A stretch of DNA of 64,000 nucleotides, taken from the NCBI GenBank assembly GCA_000310025.1, contig FN649749.1:3413769-3477768 (forward strand). Reading direction: 5' to 3'. The notes below the pieces were generated by a model. The model made no database searches, was not told where the DNA came from, and saw only the letters and a list, made by a program, of their open reading frames with translations. Positions 10,770 to 22,700 of the stretch are shown here, piece by piece (the first letter of the stretch is position 1; each line of letters begins with the position of its first letter). The position numbers and the translations under genes are program-made. Source of the DNA: Ectocarpus siliculosus. Lineage: Eukaryota; Sar; Phaeophyceae; Ectocarpales; Ectocarpaceae.

Positions 10770-13700
10770 ACATTCACCCTCACGATCTACATATACGAGG
10801 CGCATCTGGGGGTGAACAGCAGCATCAGCAACAATTCATCAACCGGCGGCCCATCCGGCTCGGGCAGTGGCTCTACCGGCGGGGGCGGTCCTTGGGACAC
10901 CAAGATTGTGGTGAGCCTTCCGAAGGACCCAATGGGGGAGAGACACGAGACCGGCAGGGCGGGGAAGACTTCGAACCCGGTGTGGGACCAGGTGCGTACA
11001 TAGCTTTCTAGAGAGTCGACATGAAAGACTACCCGTTCGAAATACTTGGTGCCACAGCAGGGGACGGACGTGTTGAAGGTAAATAATTGTATGCATAGCA
11101 GGAAAATACTTACCGTACTGAGTTATGTGTAACGTCTGAGTATGGCTAGAGTCTGGAGAGCCACGAAAGATGGGCCGTTCAGGCAGGGTTAAGATACAGT
11201 AGCGTTCCACATTATATACTTCAGTACATTTTTTTTTAGGGTTAATATGTAAACCGAACCAACCCAGCAGCTGGTTTTCTCTCTCACACACCCTCAGACC
11301 AACTCGTTGGGTTCTCTCGCCTCTTGACACAGCAGCGTATGTACTTAAGTAGGTGCACTCTGAGCGAATATAGAGTATCCGGTGCGCGGGCAGCAATATT
11401 CGGCTCTCCCTGCGTTGATCGATAACGGCACGCGGCGATGAGCTGTCGGCGTTGAATGCCAGCTTAGCAAGGTCCTCGCCTTGTAGTCGTCGCCCTGCGT
11501 GGCACCATTGGCAGGCCGGAAGGGGTAGGGGGTGGCGGTTGAGGGGTAACAGATCTTCGCGCGCGCGGGTGTGTGTGTGCACATGACACAGAACTAGGCA
11601 TATGTGCGACATTATGTCTCTATTTAGATTCAACAGACGACGGCGTGAACCGCTATGGTTGGCGCAGATTAAGTTTGGTTTGGTTTCTGGACTGATGAGA
11701 TCCGACCGTCCGTGTGAGGTACAAGTACTGTACCTGGTGTACATGTAGTCCCAGATTTAACGCTTCACGTGGCCTCCAAATCTTTTGGCTGCGACCCCAG
11801 ATTGGACGGGATCTGTAGCCGTTGCGGCAGTCCCCGTAGCTGTCGTCGCAGTTCCTGGTGTTGCTACCCTGGGTTCTCACCCGATGCCACACCAGGTGGG
11901 TCAAGATGCTGCCGCGTGGCGGAAGGTGTACGTTGGCTAAACAGTTCCGGGACTATTTCAAACGAGGAAGTCGAGCTTTACCGATTGGATGTCTCACTCC
12001 GGCGGTGGGGTGATAGTGGTAGATACGTTTTTTTTTCTTCTTTTTCTTCTTTTTTATTTCATCAGTATGACCACAACGAATCCATTTCTATCGAAGAAAA
12101 GAGTCTATAAGATAGATTAGCAATGAATTATTGTCTTCTTTTTGTTGTTGTTTTGTTGTTTGCTTCTTTTCACGTTTTGAAAGGGTTTTCGTCGCTTCCA
12201 TCCTCGAATCAGACCAGTACCCGTCACCGAGAGAACCGACCACACGACCCCTTTCTGTGTGCTCACATCACCGGCAATATCTGCAGCCGCCCTTTGTACC
12301 GATCGCACACAATCTGACGACAAACTATCCCCTCCCCCCTAATTCCTGCATTGTCGTGGTGCTCCCGTTGCGGATGAAATTTCCTCGACGTTTTGGATCT
12401 TCATGACGTGCACACCAACGGCGTGTGTGTGCGTTGATCTACCAGGCTGTGGTGTTGAGGGACATCGAATACTCGGAACTAGTGCGGGTGGAGATGCGCC
12501 GGCCGCGCAAGATCGGGGAGAATCCGGTGTTGGCGAGCGTTGAGTTTGAGGTGAGAGCACAAGAGGCCGGCGTTTGGAGAGGCGGCATTTGTATCTGTCG
12601 GTGGTCGTATGCTATGCATAAGTCGTGTGTAATACGGTACAGGCCCCTGTCTAGTGGCGGTACCCGATTATAGTGCTTGTGTTTTCCGGCGGGCACACGC
12701 TGAATTTCCACGTCATTCTCAATACCTTGAATGGTGCCGGTCCGGTGTAGTGCCGCTGAAATTTCTGGGCACATTCCAGCACTATTATGCTGTACCTTAT
12801 GTGTGTAGGCGCCATCGTATTCGCACCTGCTGACGAAGATGATACAGCAGTATTATTGCAGGGCGGCATGTTTCGAGAGGGAAGACGCTTCTCAAGACGT
12901 TGAATATTTATGCCGCGGCTAAAGGTAGGCCTAGAGGACTCAGGGTGGTTGACCCCACGGAGTCGTTTTCTACCCCATACAACGGCTGTACCTCTTATTG
13001 CCCGCTTGTCGACGACGGGGCACTGATCCCGCCTAAACTACTACTTCGAAAGCAATACATTTTCTTTCATAGCGTGCCTTATGGGAACTCCAACCCGATT
13101 GACGCCAGATATACTCTACATGCTGTGTGTTCGCACCCCCCCCCGGTCCAAATACATCGCAAGTGGAGCAATTTTTACTTGCTTTTTATTTTGTTATTAT
13201 TATTATTACTACCACACACTTGGTTTCCCCGTTCAGATCGCAAAACTCATCTCCAAGCGTTTTTGCGGGTGCGGCTCCGATTTTCCTTCTTATGGGGTAT
13301 TGTGTGGTGTGGGCAGGTTCACGACGTGATCGGCCTGAGCCTCCGGGAGGGTGCGTCGGTGTTCCAGCTCGAGTGCGACCGATCACGCGCGCGCTACGGG
13401 ATAATCCTGCTAGCGTTCCGCTTCGACCCGCCGGTTGCAGCCGACGTGCTGGGAGCGTTGGACGGGGTGGGATTGGCGAGCTTGGTGAGTGCGAGGTGCA
13501 GCGGTAAAAAGTGGCGATGAACGGTGGTCAGCACAGCCTTAGCAAGGGTACATACAGCTTGGTTTTATTACAGCAGTGGGGGGGTTAGGGTTACAGGGAC
13601 AGGGATACGAAACCCCCCTCTACTTCAAGGTTACTATTAAATTTCATGTGTAGATTCATAATAAAATACTCGCGAAGGTGATCCAGGGTGGTGGTGGCGG

Positions 13701-15948
13701 TGGCGGGGAATACAATCCGATTGTTGATGGTTGGTGGCATCATGCTGGTATGCATGTGAGCTTGCAAACAGAAGAGCCGGTGGTTGCACGCAGGCAAGCC
13801 GGGCACCAGCTGTGGCGGGCGGAACGACAACATAGCAGTTGGATGGAAGAGGAGATCAAAGCTCGAGAGGGCAATTATTTGGGTGTTCGTGCGATAAGCA
13901 TCAGGCTGCAACGGTTTCTGTCGAGCCTTTTTGGCTGCTTCAATTCGTTGTTCGGCACACTCACATGCTCCACGCACAAGCGCGCGAGGACCTCGCACAT
14001 CTGATACCGCATGCCCTCCCCTATTCGTCCTGTTTTTTTTATCCCTGACCCTGACTTGTCCTTTTTTTTTTTTGTGGTTCCTTGCTGGCTGTTCCGTGTT
14101 TTTGTTCAGCCGAGGGGAGTAACAACGCCGGCTGACCAAGGCCATGACGAGGGCGAAAAAGCGCCGGCATGGGGGGCGCCTGAGGCGGGCCAGCAGGCGG
14201 AGAGGGAGGTGGAGGTCGCAGAACCGGTCTACATCAACGTCGAGGGGCATTTCGCTTGCCTCCTTCTGGACGACGACACTCCCCTCAATCGATGCAAGGT
14301 GTGCGAGAAAGGACGAGCGAAATCGTTTGAATTGTTGTTGCCATTTGCATCGTTTACCACCATTACCGGTCGCCCCGGTGGTCTAGTTGATATCCTCGGA
14401 GCCTTCTAGAGGTCAGGTCAGGGGTTCGAATCCCGGCGTAAGCGAGCTTTTCTTGCGAAGTGAGTTTTTCTCTCGCTTCCGCTCCTGGCCTAGTGGATAG
14501 CGCTAGTTCGTGTGTACACAGAGGGAAGAGAGTGCTAAACTCTTCTTGCATTCGAAGGCAAAGTACCGCAGGAGGAGAGGGTAGTGAGGGGCCCTTCTGT
14601 GTGACCACGGGGTGGAGTAAACGGCACTAGTGCTGTGAGCGCTGATTTGAAGTGAAGACCAAAAGTACATGTCAAGAATTTCGTTCCGGTTTGGCAAACA
14701 CGTGCACCCGCTGTGTGCAACCCACTTTCTTTTTTTTTCTTCATAGGACACAATAAATCAATCTCTCTATCCATATTTAGATAAGGGTCTACATGTAGAA
14801 TAGATGAAATGGTAATGAGTCGATTTTGTTCTCGGAGCACTACCTATGTTTCGCGAGACGGCGCCGCCATCGGACCCTTTCCCCCCCTGAGCCCCCACCC
14901 CCCGACTCCGGCCGTACATCCTACCATAATATTGCAGCCGGGTTCGGCTCGACAATCGTCGTCATCTACGGCTTCTTTCTTGCGGTCGCAGTCGCCTGGC
15001 ACGAAGGACCACCCGGACGCGGCCATCGAATTCGACCTAGCGCACGGGTGCGCAGGGCAGCCACTGCTGCGGTCAAGAGCGGGGACGCTGTCGAGCCTGA
15101 TCCACCCGAGGCTGAGCACCGTTTCCCAGAACAGCGTCAAGAGCGAGAACAGCGTGTACGACTACCAGGGCTTGATACACGGCAGAGGGAGCGCTGTTCG
15201 GATGGCCATGAACAACAACAGTAACGCCTCTGGGGTGGGGGGTAAACCTTCCCGGCCGCGCCCGGTTTCGCTCGGCGGGAGCTTGGGCTTGCCGCTTAGC
15301 GCGCTAGGTTTAGGGGTAGGGGGAGGCGGGGGAGGCGGCGGCGGCGGCGGGAGCAGAGCCGGCGGAAAGTCGGGGCGGCCCCAATCGATCGATTTGCGCA
15401 TAGCGTCTTCCGCGGGCAACGACGCCATGGGGTTGGAGTCGGCGCACCTGGAGACCCCGCAGCAGCGGTGGGTCATGCCCCGACGACGGCACCGACACAG
15501 CCACGACGCCTCCGGCGGGGGAAACCCGGACGTCGGCAGCTCGGCGGTCGTCGCCGCCGACGGGGTTGGAATGAGAGGCTCCAAGGCCGGCGGGAAACGC
15601 GCGCGGTCACGGGCAATCTTAAAAACCCCGGGTTTCCTAAAGAGCCCCACGCTGGGTGGGCTGCGGGCGGGGGTCGGCAAGGCCGCGAGGGCAACGAAGT
15701 CGACGTCGTTCGCAGTGCCGGTGTCGAACGCTGGTGGGGCCGGAGCGGGGACTAGGACCCCCGCGGACTCGGTGGATTCGTCGTGCGCGAGCACGGTGCG
15801 GGCGGCGGAGGAGGCCTCGGCGGCGGACACCCCGCTCTTTGTGCCGCCAGCCTTGGCGTCTTCGGCTGTGCTGTGCGGGCTACCGGCGAGCCTTGTGCTG
15901 TCTCCGACGGCGCTCGTGGTTGCGTCAGGATTGCCCTCCGAGGAGTAG
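10770..15948 (+). CDS. C2-domain protein with long disordered C-terminal tail, 5' end not found
   Basis: Exons: 10770-10991, 12446-12550, 13317-13484, 14110-14298, 14938-15948 (TAG). Every junction is phase 0 with clean acceptors and gtgcgt, gtgaga, gtgagt and gtgtgc donors. The 564 residues seen start inside a beta strand, TFTLTIYIYEAHLGV, typical of a C2 domain. A Gly/Ser loop follows, then DTKIVVSLPKD, NPVWDQ and a strand-rich exon with VHDVIGLSL, so a C2 fold covers roughly the first 170 residues. C2 domains bind phospholipid, often with calcium, or proteins at membranes. The calcium-coordinating Asp pattern is incomplete (NPVWDQ without obvious paired Asp loops), so calcium binding is uncertain. 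The last exon is Gly, Ser, Pro and Arg rich with a poly-Gly run (about 15320-15350) and Ser-rich stretches, and is presumably disordered. The start codon lies upstream of 10770 and was not located. Confidence 0.62.
12069..12131 (+). repeat. Dispersed repeat copy, cgaatccatct family
   Basis: Reads ccacaacgaatccatttc, then gaagaaaagagtctataaga and agcaatgaatta, after a (ctt)n/T-rich stretch. It is the second copy of the family also seen at 6999, 14746 and 51282, and sits in the first visible intron of the C2 gene. Confidence 0.65.
14372..14660 (+). mobile_element. tRNA-derived SINE-like element
   Basis: A pol III box A (tggtctagttg, about 14378-14388) is followed by a perfect box B (ggttcgaatcc, about 14422-14432) at tRNA spacing. 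A second box A-like ctggcctagtgg lies at about 14486-14497. The acceptor stem is not well paired, so this is not a functional tRNA gene. Downstream the sequence gctgatttgaagtgaaga (about 14640) recurs inverted near 7442-7460 and, diverged, near 37747-37765, so the 3' part is a dispersed family. The antisense frame gives AGIRTPDLTSRRLRG, a familiar spurious translation of tRNA-like sequence. Confidence 0.6.
14746..14818 (+). repeat. Dispersed repeat copy, cgaatccatct family (diverged)
   Basis: Reads ggacacaataaatcaatctc, then ataagggtctacatgtagaa and atggtaatgag, again after a T-rich run. It directly follows the SINE-like element and may be its 3' tail. It lies in the last intron of the C2 gene. 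Confidence 0.5.
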
Positions 15949-18900
15949 TAGCCGCGGCGGATGGTGTCGGTTGTCCCCAAGTGTTCTGTCGCTGACGCCG
16001 TTGGGTGTTCGGTTTTTGGTGGCGCTAACCCTGATTGTGCCAGTATCATGCACTGTTTTTGTGGCATTTGTTTGTGCTAGTAAGATGCGTTGTTGGGATG
16101 TGGCCACCGTTGGTTCTTCTGCCGCAAGCGAGCGGGTACCGGTGGTGTGTGGAGTAGGCCATGTTGGTAGCGGTTGGGGTGTAGGAGGGCGTTAGGTCCA
16201 AGGCGCGCACCGCGGAACGAAGGTGCGGGGGGGTCCTGGTGAGGTTGTCGTCTGTGTGACCCCCGACTCTCCCTAAGCGAAAGGAGGAGAAGGAGAGAGA
16301 GAGAGAGAGTAAACCGCCGTAGATACAAGTACCTAGAAAAGTTCGTTGGTGGAGATCATGACACGAGGACGGGGCCGGCCCGTTCGAAAGGGCAATAACC
16401 TCGTTGAACCCCAAGTCTTGGCGACGTCTTGACGTGGTCTACAGCGGGGGAATTCCCCCCCGCCGCATCCCACCTTGTCTCCCGTGGAAATAGCCTGTGT
16501 GTGGTACGGAGCGTGCGGTGTAATGGGTTTGTGCGTATGTTGTTTTTTTTTTTAGGCGTTGTGTCGAGTGCTTCGGGGGGGCAAAGTGGCGATGGACCAC
16601 CCGGTGTGCGAGACGTATTTTCTCGAACTTAGATCACCACCGGAATGACGCAGCATTCATTCGCTTGTCGATGATGATGATGATGATGATGTTGTCGCTA
16701 GTGTGCGCAGGCAGCACCACCCGCGTGTGCATACGTGTGTTCGCTGTTATGAACTTTTCGGCGTTCCTCGTGTGTGAAGCGTAGCGTTCGTTGCTGTTCT
16801 TATTGCCTAGGCCGGTGATGTATACTCCTTTCTTGCTGACAAGACAGGCACAAGGAAATATGTATAATTAGTTATTGTAGTGGGGAGGGCGCCCACACAA
16901 CAACAAAAAACAAGGTGGCTCGCCTGCTTGCGAGGGAACGTTAAATTTTGCAGCTCACCATGCGCCATCGAGGCACACCATGATAAGCACACGAGAGTTT
17001 TTTCTTCGTGGTCTACGGATGGATAGAGAGGACAGAGATCGAGTGAGCCATTTGTGGTGTTTCTGCAACGGAACAAAACAAACGTGCCTGCCTGCAGTTT
17101 TCCTATCGGTGGAACCAATCGGCGCCGCTGAACAAAATACTGATTGGCCAGAGAGAAGACACCAAATAAAACTCCCGCCGTTGTCCCATTGGTCAAAAAG
17201 TGCTGATTCTGATTGGGACGGGTTTTACAGCAGTCGCCCGAACCAAGTAGTGGAGAGCATCGCGGGTTTTCATTCGGTTATCCAAGTCCTGATGTTTCGA
17301 ACACGCGAAGACCTTCGTACAGTAGCGCTACCATACCAGCAGACAAGGACACAGCATTGATAGCGTCCACTATTTCTCTTCACGGAGTATCATCCGCAGC
17401 ATGCGTGCAAAGATACTTGGCAACCAAACTTTGGGCGGACGCACTGCTGTAGAGCGAGTAATTACTAAGTGTCTCCAATGTTCGACGATGCCGCTATTAT
17501 AGACTGTAGATCCACCCGCTTCTTCCCTGGCCCGTGAACTACTTGGCAACGCTCTTCGGCTGTTTGTGTCGATGTGCCCAAACGGGAGGCATTCTCCCCC
17601 TTGTATGTGCCGACACGAACAGGCCAAAGGCACCGCCTTTCACACTACCGCATCCGGGTTGTAAACAAAAAGAAACGAATAAAAAACACTCAGAATCCGA
17701 CAAATCGTTATCGACAAGGACGCACCAAACGGCCTCAGGTTTTTCACGTAACGACAACAGCAGACACTATGGCACGGGGGATGGCAAAACAAAAACAACC
17801 ACTACTACTACGGGGTGGTAGTGCTAAATTACCTTTTTAAGACACAAAGAATTTATCTCTATCCGCCGAGAAAGCGTCCGGGAAAAACCAGCAATGAAAT
17901 CATGATCCGTGCCTACTGCCGCAGCAATCTCAACCAAATGACGAGACTTTTACAGCCGAAGATATGAATAGCAGGCCACCAGAGCCCTGGAAAACAATAT
18001 TATTACCTAACGCACGAAATTTGGAGCGCCGTTTCCGAGCTTCGCAGAGAAAAACATGTGGCGCTGCGCGCCTCTGGCGTGTCGCCTCAAAAGTAGCAAC
18101 AATTCGGTTCAGATCAATCGCTGGAACGGTCCCAGTCACCCGCCATGCCCTCTCACTGTATTGTTCGACGCCGGGACATGGATGTAAATTAATCCCCGGT
18201 GGTGATCCGCCGCCCTTTTCCCGCACCTCCAAAATAAAACAAAACACACAAGACACAAAAACCAAAAACAAAACAAGGGGCCGACAATGGCCCACGAGTA
18301 ACACCAGCAGTATGCATTCAATAGTATCGTTAGGCCCGGCACCAAAAACTTCAATTCACCAAGGTTTAGGTAGCAGATTGTTGTCCTCGCTCTTCCGAGC
18401 CACCCGGAGCGCTTCATCGAGCAAAGCGCTCTTGGAGCACCTGCCCGCAGCTATGAAGCTACAAGACAGCAACCACAGCAGTGGAGCACCCCGTTTCGTT
18501 GTAGTCATTTCACCCTTACTGCAGCATTCTGCAAAAGATAGATGGCTTGCTCTGTACGCGCATTCGTCGCCACAGCGACGCCGCTGAGGACCCCTCATCG
18601 TCGTCAGAGGAACAAGCCAGGAGGGCTCCGGCCCAGCCCGTCCACAGACACAAAAGCAACAAATGTGCTCCTACAGCACTACCGTGATGATGCGAGTGTT
18701 AGCACAGGGGTGCTAAAAAGCGTTTCTGTAAAGCTATATATTTACGACATCAACCAAGAGGGCATCAAAACGGACGAAAAGGGGTGGTCGTTTTGGGAAG
18801 TTCTACAATCTCGTCGGGAGATTTCCTGGTTGGCGTCCGCACCCTCCTGGTTGTGCCGCAATCAAGCCGTACAAAAACGGTAAAACCCCAGTGCGAACAA

Positions 18901-18954
18901 CCGCGCATAACTACGGTATCTGCTTGCCTGAACCTCAAGCGCGATTCATATCCG
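15949..18954. other. Intergenic, no gene recognised
   Basis: Downstream of the C2 gene. It contains a short (ga)n run near 16295, a (gat)n run near 16674-16692 and AT-rich stretches. Open frames on both strands lack recognisable motifs. A plus-strand frame ending at 18883 includes KSVSVKLYIYDINQEG, which resembles the first strand of a PPPDE or C2 domain but is not followed by further domain sequence, so I do not call it. Confidence 0.4.
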
Positions 18955-19379
18955 GGCAGGGGGGGGGGGGGGGGGGCCCCCCCCCCACCCTATTACCCCC
19001 CCCCCCAGGGCACGGGGGCCCCCTTAACCAAACTTCCCCCCCTTTTCCAGAAAAAACCCCCGAAAGGGGGGGGGCAAAAAAAAACGGGGACCAAAAACCC
19101 CTGGGGGTCCCGGGGGGGGGAAAATAAGGGACCCCCCAAAAAAAAAACGGAAACCCCCACCCCCCCCCCCCGAAACCCCCCGGGGCCCCCCCAAAAAAAA
19201 AAAAAAGGAAACAAAACCCTCCAATCCGGCCCCCCTTCCCGGGTTGGGCCCAAAACCCGCTGCTGGTGCTGCTGTTTCTGTCCCGGGGGGGGGGGGGGGG
19301 GCGGGGGGGGCCCCCTTAAGGGCCCCGAAAACACCCCCCCGGATGCACCAACTCCGGGAAAACGGGGCCGGGCTGAACC
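18955..19379. other. Poor-quality sequence, degraded duplicate of 19480-19890
   Basis: The stretch consists of inflated homopolymers of C, G and A. Aligned by eye it is a smeared copy of the clean sequence after the gap. For example caccctattacc corresponds to cacactattacc, aaccaaacttcc to aaccaatcgtcc, and ggatgcaccaactccgggaa to ggatgctacgactcgtggac. It is an assembly artefact (a low-quality read end placed before an artificial gap), not biology. Confidence 0.85.
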
Positions 19380-19479
19380 NNNNNNNNNNNNNNNNNNNNN
19401 NNNNNNNNNNNNNNNNNNNNNNNNNNNNNNNNNNNNNNNNNNNNNNNNNNNNNNNNNNNNNNNNNNNNNNNNNNNNNNN
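19380..19479. other. Assembly gap, 100 N
   Basis: Exactly 100 N, a conventional placeholder. Because the left flank duplicates the right flank, the true gap is probably zero or negative in size. Confidence 0.97.
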
Positions 19480-19728
19480 CACCAGCCCACACACTATTAC
19501 CACACCCCACAGGCTACGGTAGCACCATCAACCAATCGTCCCCGCCTTTCGCAGCATACACACGCGAAAGGAGGAGGCCAAAAAACAACGGGTACACAAA
19601 CACACTGCGAGTCACGGTCGGTCGTACATACGGTACCACGCAAACAAAACACGGACACTCACACACCACCGCCGCGAATCCCTCGCGCGCACCACACAAA
19701 GAAAAGAAAAGGAACGAAAACACTACAA

Positions 19729-22700
19729 TCATGCCGCCTTCACAGGCTTGGTCGCAGAGCCTGCTGCTGCTGCTGCTGCTGCTGCTCCGGCGGGGGCGGC
19801 GGCGGCGGCGGCGGCGCGTCTAGCGGCCGCGAGATCAACGCCCAGGATGCTACGACTCGTGGACAGCGGGGCCGGCATGAGCGACGCACAGTAGTCTTCA
19901 AACTCGATCAAGAAGGCATCGACCTGGTCTCTCACTCCGCTCCACCCGGCCTCCCGCTCCACGGCGCGGTAAGCGCGCCCGACCTCGGGGCCTACCTCGT
20001 GGACCGTTTCTCCCGCCTCGCGAAGGACCTGTTCGTGTGCGCCCACGTACCCCTGCACTCTCGCCTCCTCCTCGGCGATGATGAACTGGAGCTGTGGATT
20101 AAAGAGCGTGGGGGTGCGGGCAGTATTTGTTGCTGTTGGTTTTGGAGTTGGTGTTGTTGGTCTGTTCATGAGAAACCAACCTGAACAGTGTTGTCGTTGG
20201 TTGTTGTTGTTGTTGTTGTTGTTGATGTTGGTGGTGGTGGTGGTGGTGTTCTCGTTATTCCTGTTGTTGAAACTGGTCGCCCACACTACCCTCGCAGCGA
20301 TGTTGTCGTTGTTGATGGTATTGGTATGTTGGTGGTGGTGTTCGCAGGGATTTCTCGATGTTGGTCTGTCCGCATGGAAACCAACCTCTCCAACGTGCCT
20401 CTCCGCATGCTAAAAACCGTCTCAACCAGAAAAGAGCTGACTTTCGCCGCTATGGAAAATAACGCGCGTGGAGGTTTCGCTTGCAAGTCGCCTTTTCCTA
20501 CTGACTGCTGTGAGCCTGATCTACACTCCGGTCCACACTTTCAATCGATGCAGCGGCGTAGGATGTCACACTTGTCAACCGTACGTGATTGATTGCCCTC
20601 CGTTGTGGACAAGATGGATCCATCACGCAGTGACGCGCCAACCACTTTTTTTTCGAGACGTACCAAAAACAAATTATAGCTGTCACGCAAACAAGGCGAC
20701 CAAAAAATAAAAATCCTGGGCAATCTCTTGGCTGTGGACACAAATGGGTTCATTGCGTTGTCGTAAGCCAAAATAGCATAAAAATATTTTCTTACTGCCA
20801 GTGGGTAGAGATGAATCCATTGCGATTCGTAACAAAAAAAAAAAAAATACTTACAGGTTCGCGGGGGCCGGGCGGCAAGCACCGCTTGTAGTCGCGCTTG
20901 ATCTCGCCCAGACCACCGAGGGTGTCTCCTCCACAGATCACGCACGCCTCTACCCTAGCTGCCGCCTCCACCGCCGCCGCCGCCCCCGCCACCGCCCGGA
21001 GCACCCCGGCTATCCCGTCCGGGGGCGGCGCCCCTTCCTCCGGAGCCTCCAGCTCCAGGCGGACCTTGAAACCGCTCTTCTTCGCTCCGCCCTTACCGGC
21101 TCCGCCGCCGTTCGCGCTGTCGGAGTCTTCGCCATCATCGTCGCCGGGGGCTTCCCCCTCCCCCTGCGGCAAGCACGCCTCGGCAAGGCCGACGAGCTTG
21201 GTGTTGGCCATGCGCAGCCTAACGAGGGTGGGGTCGAGCGCGGCGGCGAACATGAGCGACAGCTCCTCCTGCTCCGTGCCGGGAGGAAGGCTCTCGACGT
21301 GCGAGATGAACTTCTTGACGGCGACCTCCCACTCCTGCGGCGACGGGCCGGGCTTCCTCTCCTCGGAAGGGTTGCTGAGGAGGGACTCGCGCACGGCCGC
21401 CACGGTCATCTCTCCCGCTCCCGCCGGCCCGCCGGCGTTGTCCCCGCGGCTCTCCGCCCCCCCTTCATCGTCATCATCGTCCGAGTCATCGTCCATGTCT
21501 TCCACGCCGTTGCTTGCCTCCCGCCCCCGAAGCCGGCACGAGGCGCCTGCGCCGCCGCCGCCGCCTTCCGCCACCGCCTCGCCCTTGACCCTCTGCCTCT
21601 TTCGCCCCCGCCTCCCTCCTGCTCCGCCCGCCGCCGCCGTACCTTGGCCTGCAGCAGCCCCCGATCTCTCCTCCTCCGTGTCTTCCTCTTCGCTGTCGCC
21701 CGCTGACATGGGCACAGGCTTAACCTTCCCCGGCGATGCCGCCGCCGCTTTCGGAGAACCAGAAGAAACGCCACCCGAGCCTACTACCGAACCCCCCGCC
21801 TTACCGCCGCGACCGGGCTTAAGGGAGGGCGACGACAGCGACGGAGAGGCAGGGTTGTTATCGACTTCCTCCTCCTCCTCTTCTTTCGGTGGTGTTGGTA
21901 CATGCGGGCGGAGCTCCCCCAGCGCCTGGGCTATCAACCCGTGGGCCCGACGAGCGCATTCTACGGCGCCCCCGCGGCTGGCGCTGCCCTCCTTCGACGC
22001 GGCGAGAGACCCGAACGTGTTGGGCTTCCCCTCGAGGGGGAAGGAGCCGCCGCCGCCGTCTTCGACGAAGCGGGCTACCTTTCTAGGCCAGATATCGACC
22101 AGCTGTGTTCCAGGGTATTTTAGAGTCGGCGTTGGTGCACGGGGATAGTGGCGGCGTTAGGGGCAGCGTCAAGGGGGCAAGAGCACCACAGGCAAGCATA
22201 GAGGGTATATGCTACACTCCGGGCGTGAGGAGGGGAAACGGGAAGCATTGCACTCGACCTTGCCAACAGCGGGGGAGGCGCGTGGGCCTGCGGGAAGACG
22301 GAGGTCTTCTTTCGCACCCCCACGCGAAACCAACCGCCCCCGTCAAAGCAACACGAACAAAAACGTGCCAACTCCAATCACCCAAAACATGAAAAAAGCG
22401 TGTCCGCTCCGTACCGTTTACCTGCCCCATGCATCCACCGGTCTGTCTCCTCTCTCTCACCTCCGACTCGTCCTCGCCCGCGGGGGGAGAGGGCAAGCCA
22501 AACTTTCCGATCCACAGGGACCCCCTGCTGCGGACAAGCCCCTGCAGAGACTCGTTGTCTTCCGTGTTGGAGAGAGCGAACACTTCATCGAGCGCTTGGT
22601 GTGGTCGTTGTTGCTTCCGCTTGCCGTTGGCTGCTGCTGCACCGCTGCCACCGCCGCCGTTAGCGGTAGCGTCGGTGTTGTTGTCGCTCTCTTCTTCCTC

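Noticed and set aside
10839-11744. 301-codon minus-strand open frame
   Set aside because: Overlaps a well-supported C2 exon on the other strand; composition and lack of motifs suggest chance.
14372-14445. Possible tRNA gene
   Set aside because: Boxes A and B are good, but the acceptor and anticodon stems do not fold properly; called a SINE-like element instead.
15162-16067. 301-codon minus-strand open frame
   Set aside because: Antisense shadow of the GC-rich last exon of the C2 gene, running past its stop codon.
18542-18883. Possible PPPDE or C2 domain start (SVSVKLYIYDINQEG)
   Set aside because: Only one strand's worth of resemblance, no continuing domain, and adjacent to corrupted sequence.
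18784-20184. 466-codon plus-strand open frame across the gap
   Set aside because: It consists of corrupted sequence, 34 unknown residues, and the antisense of the acidic-protein gene's last exon.
20898-22148. 416-codon plus-strand open frame
   Set aside because: Ser/Pro-rich antisense of the long exon 20855-22102, which has matching splice sites and frame on the minus strand.
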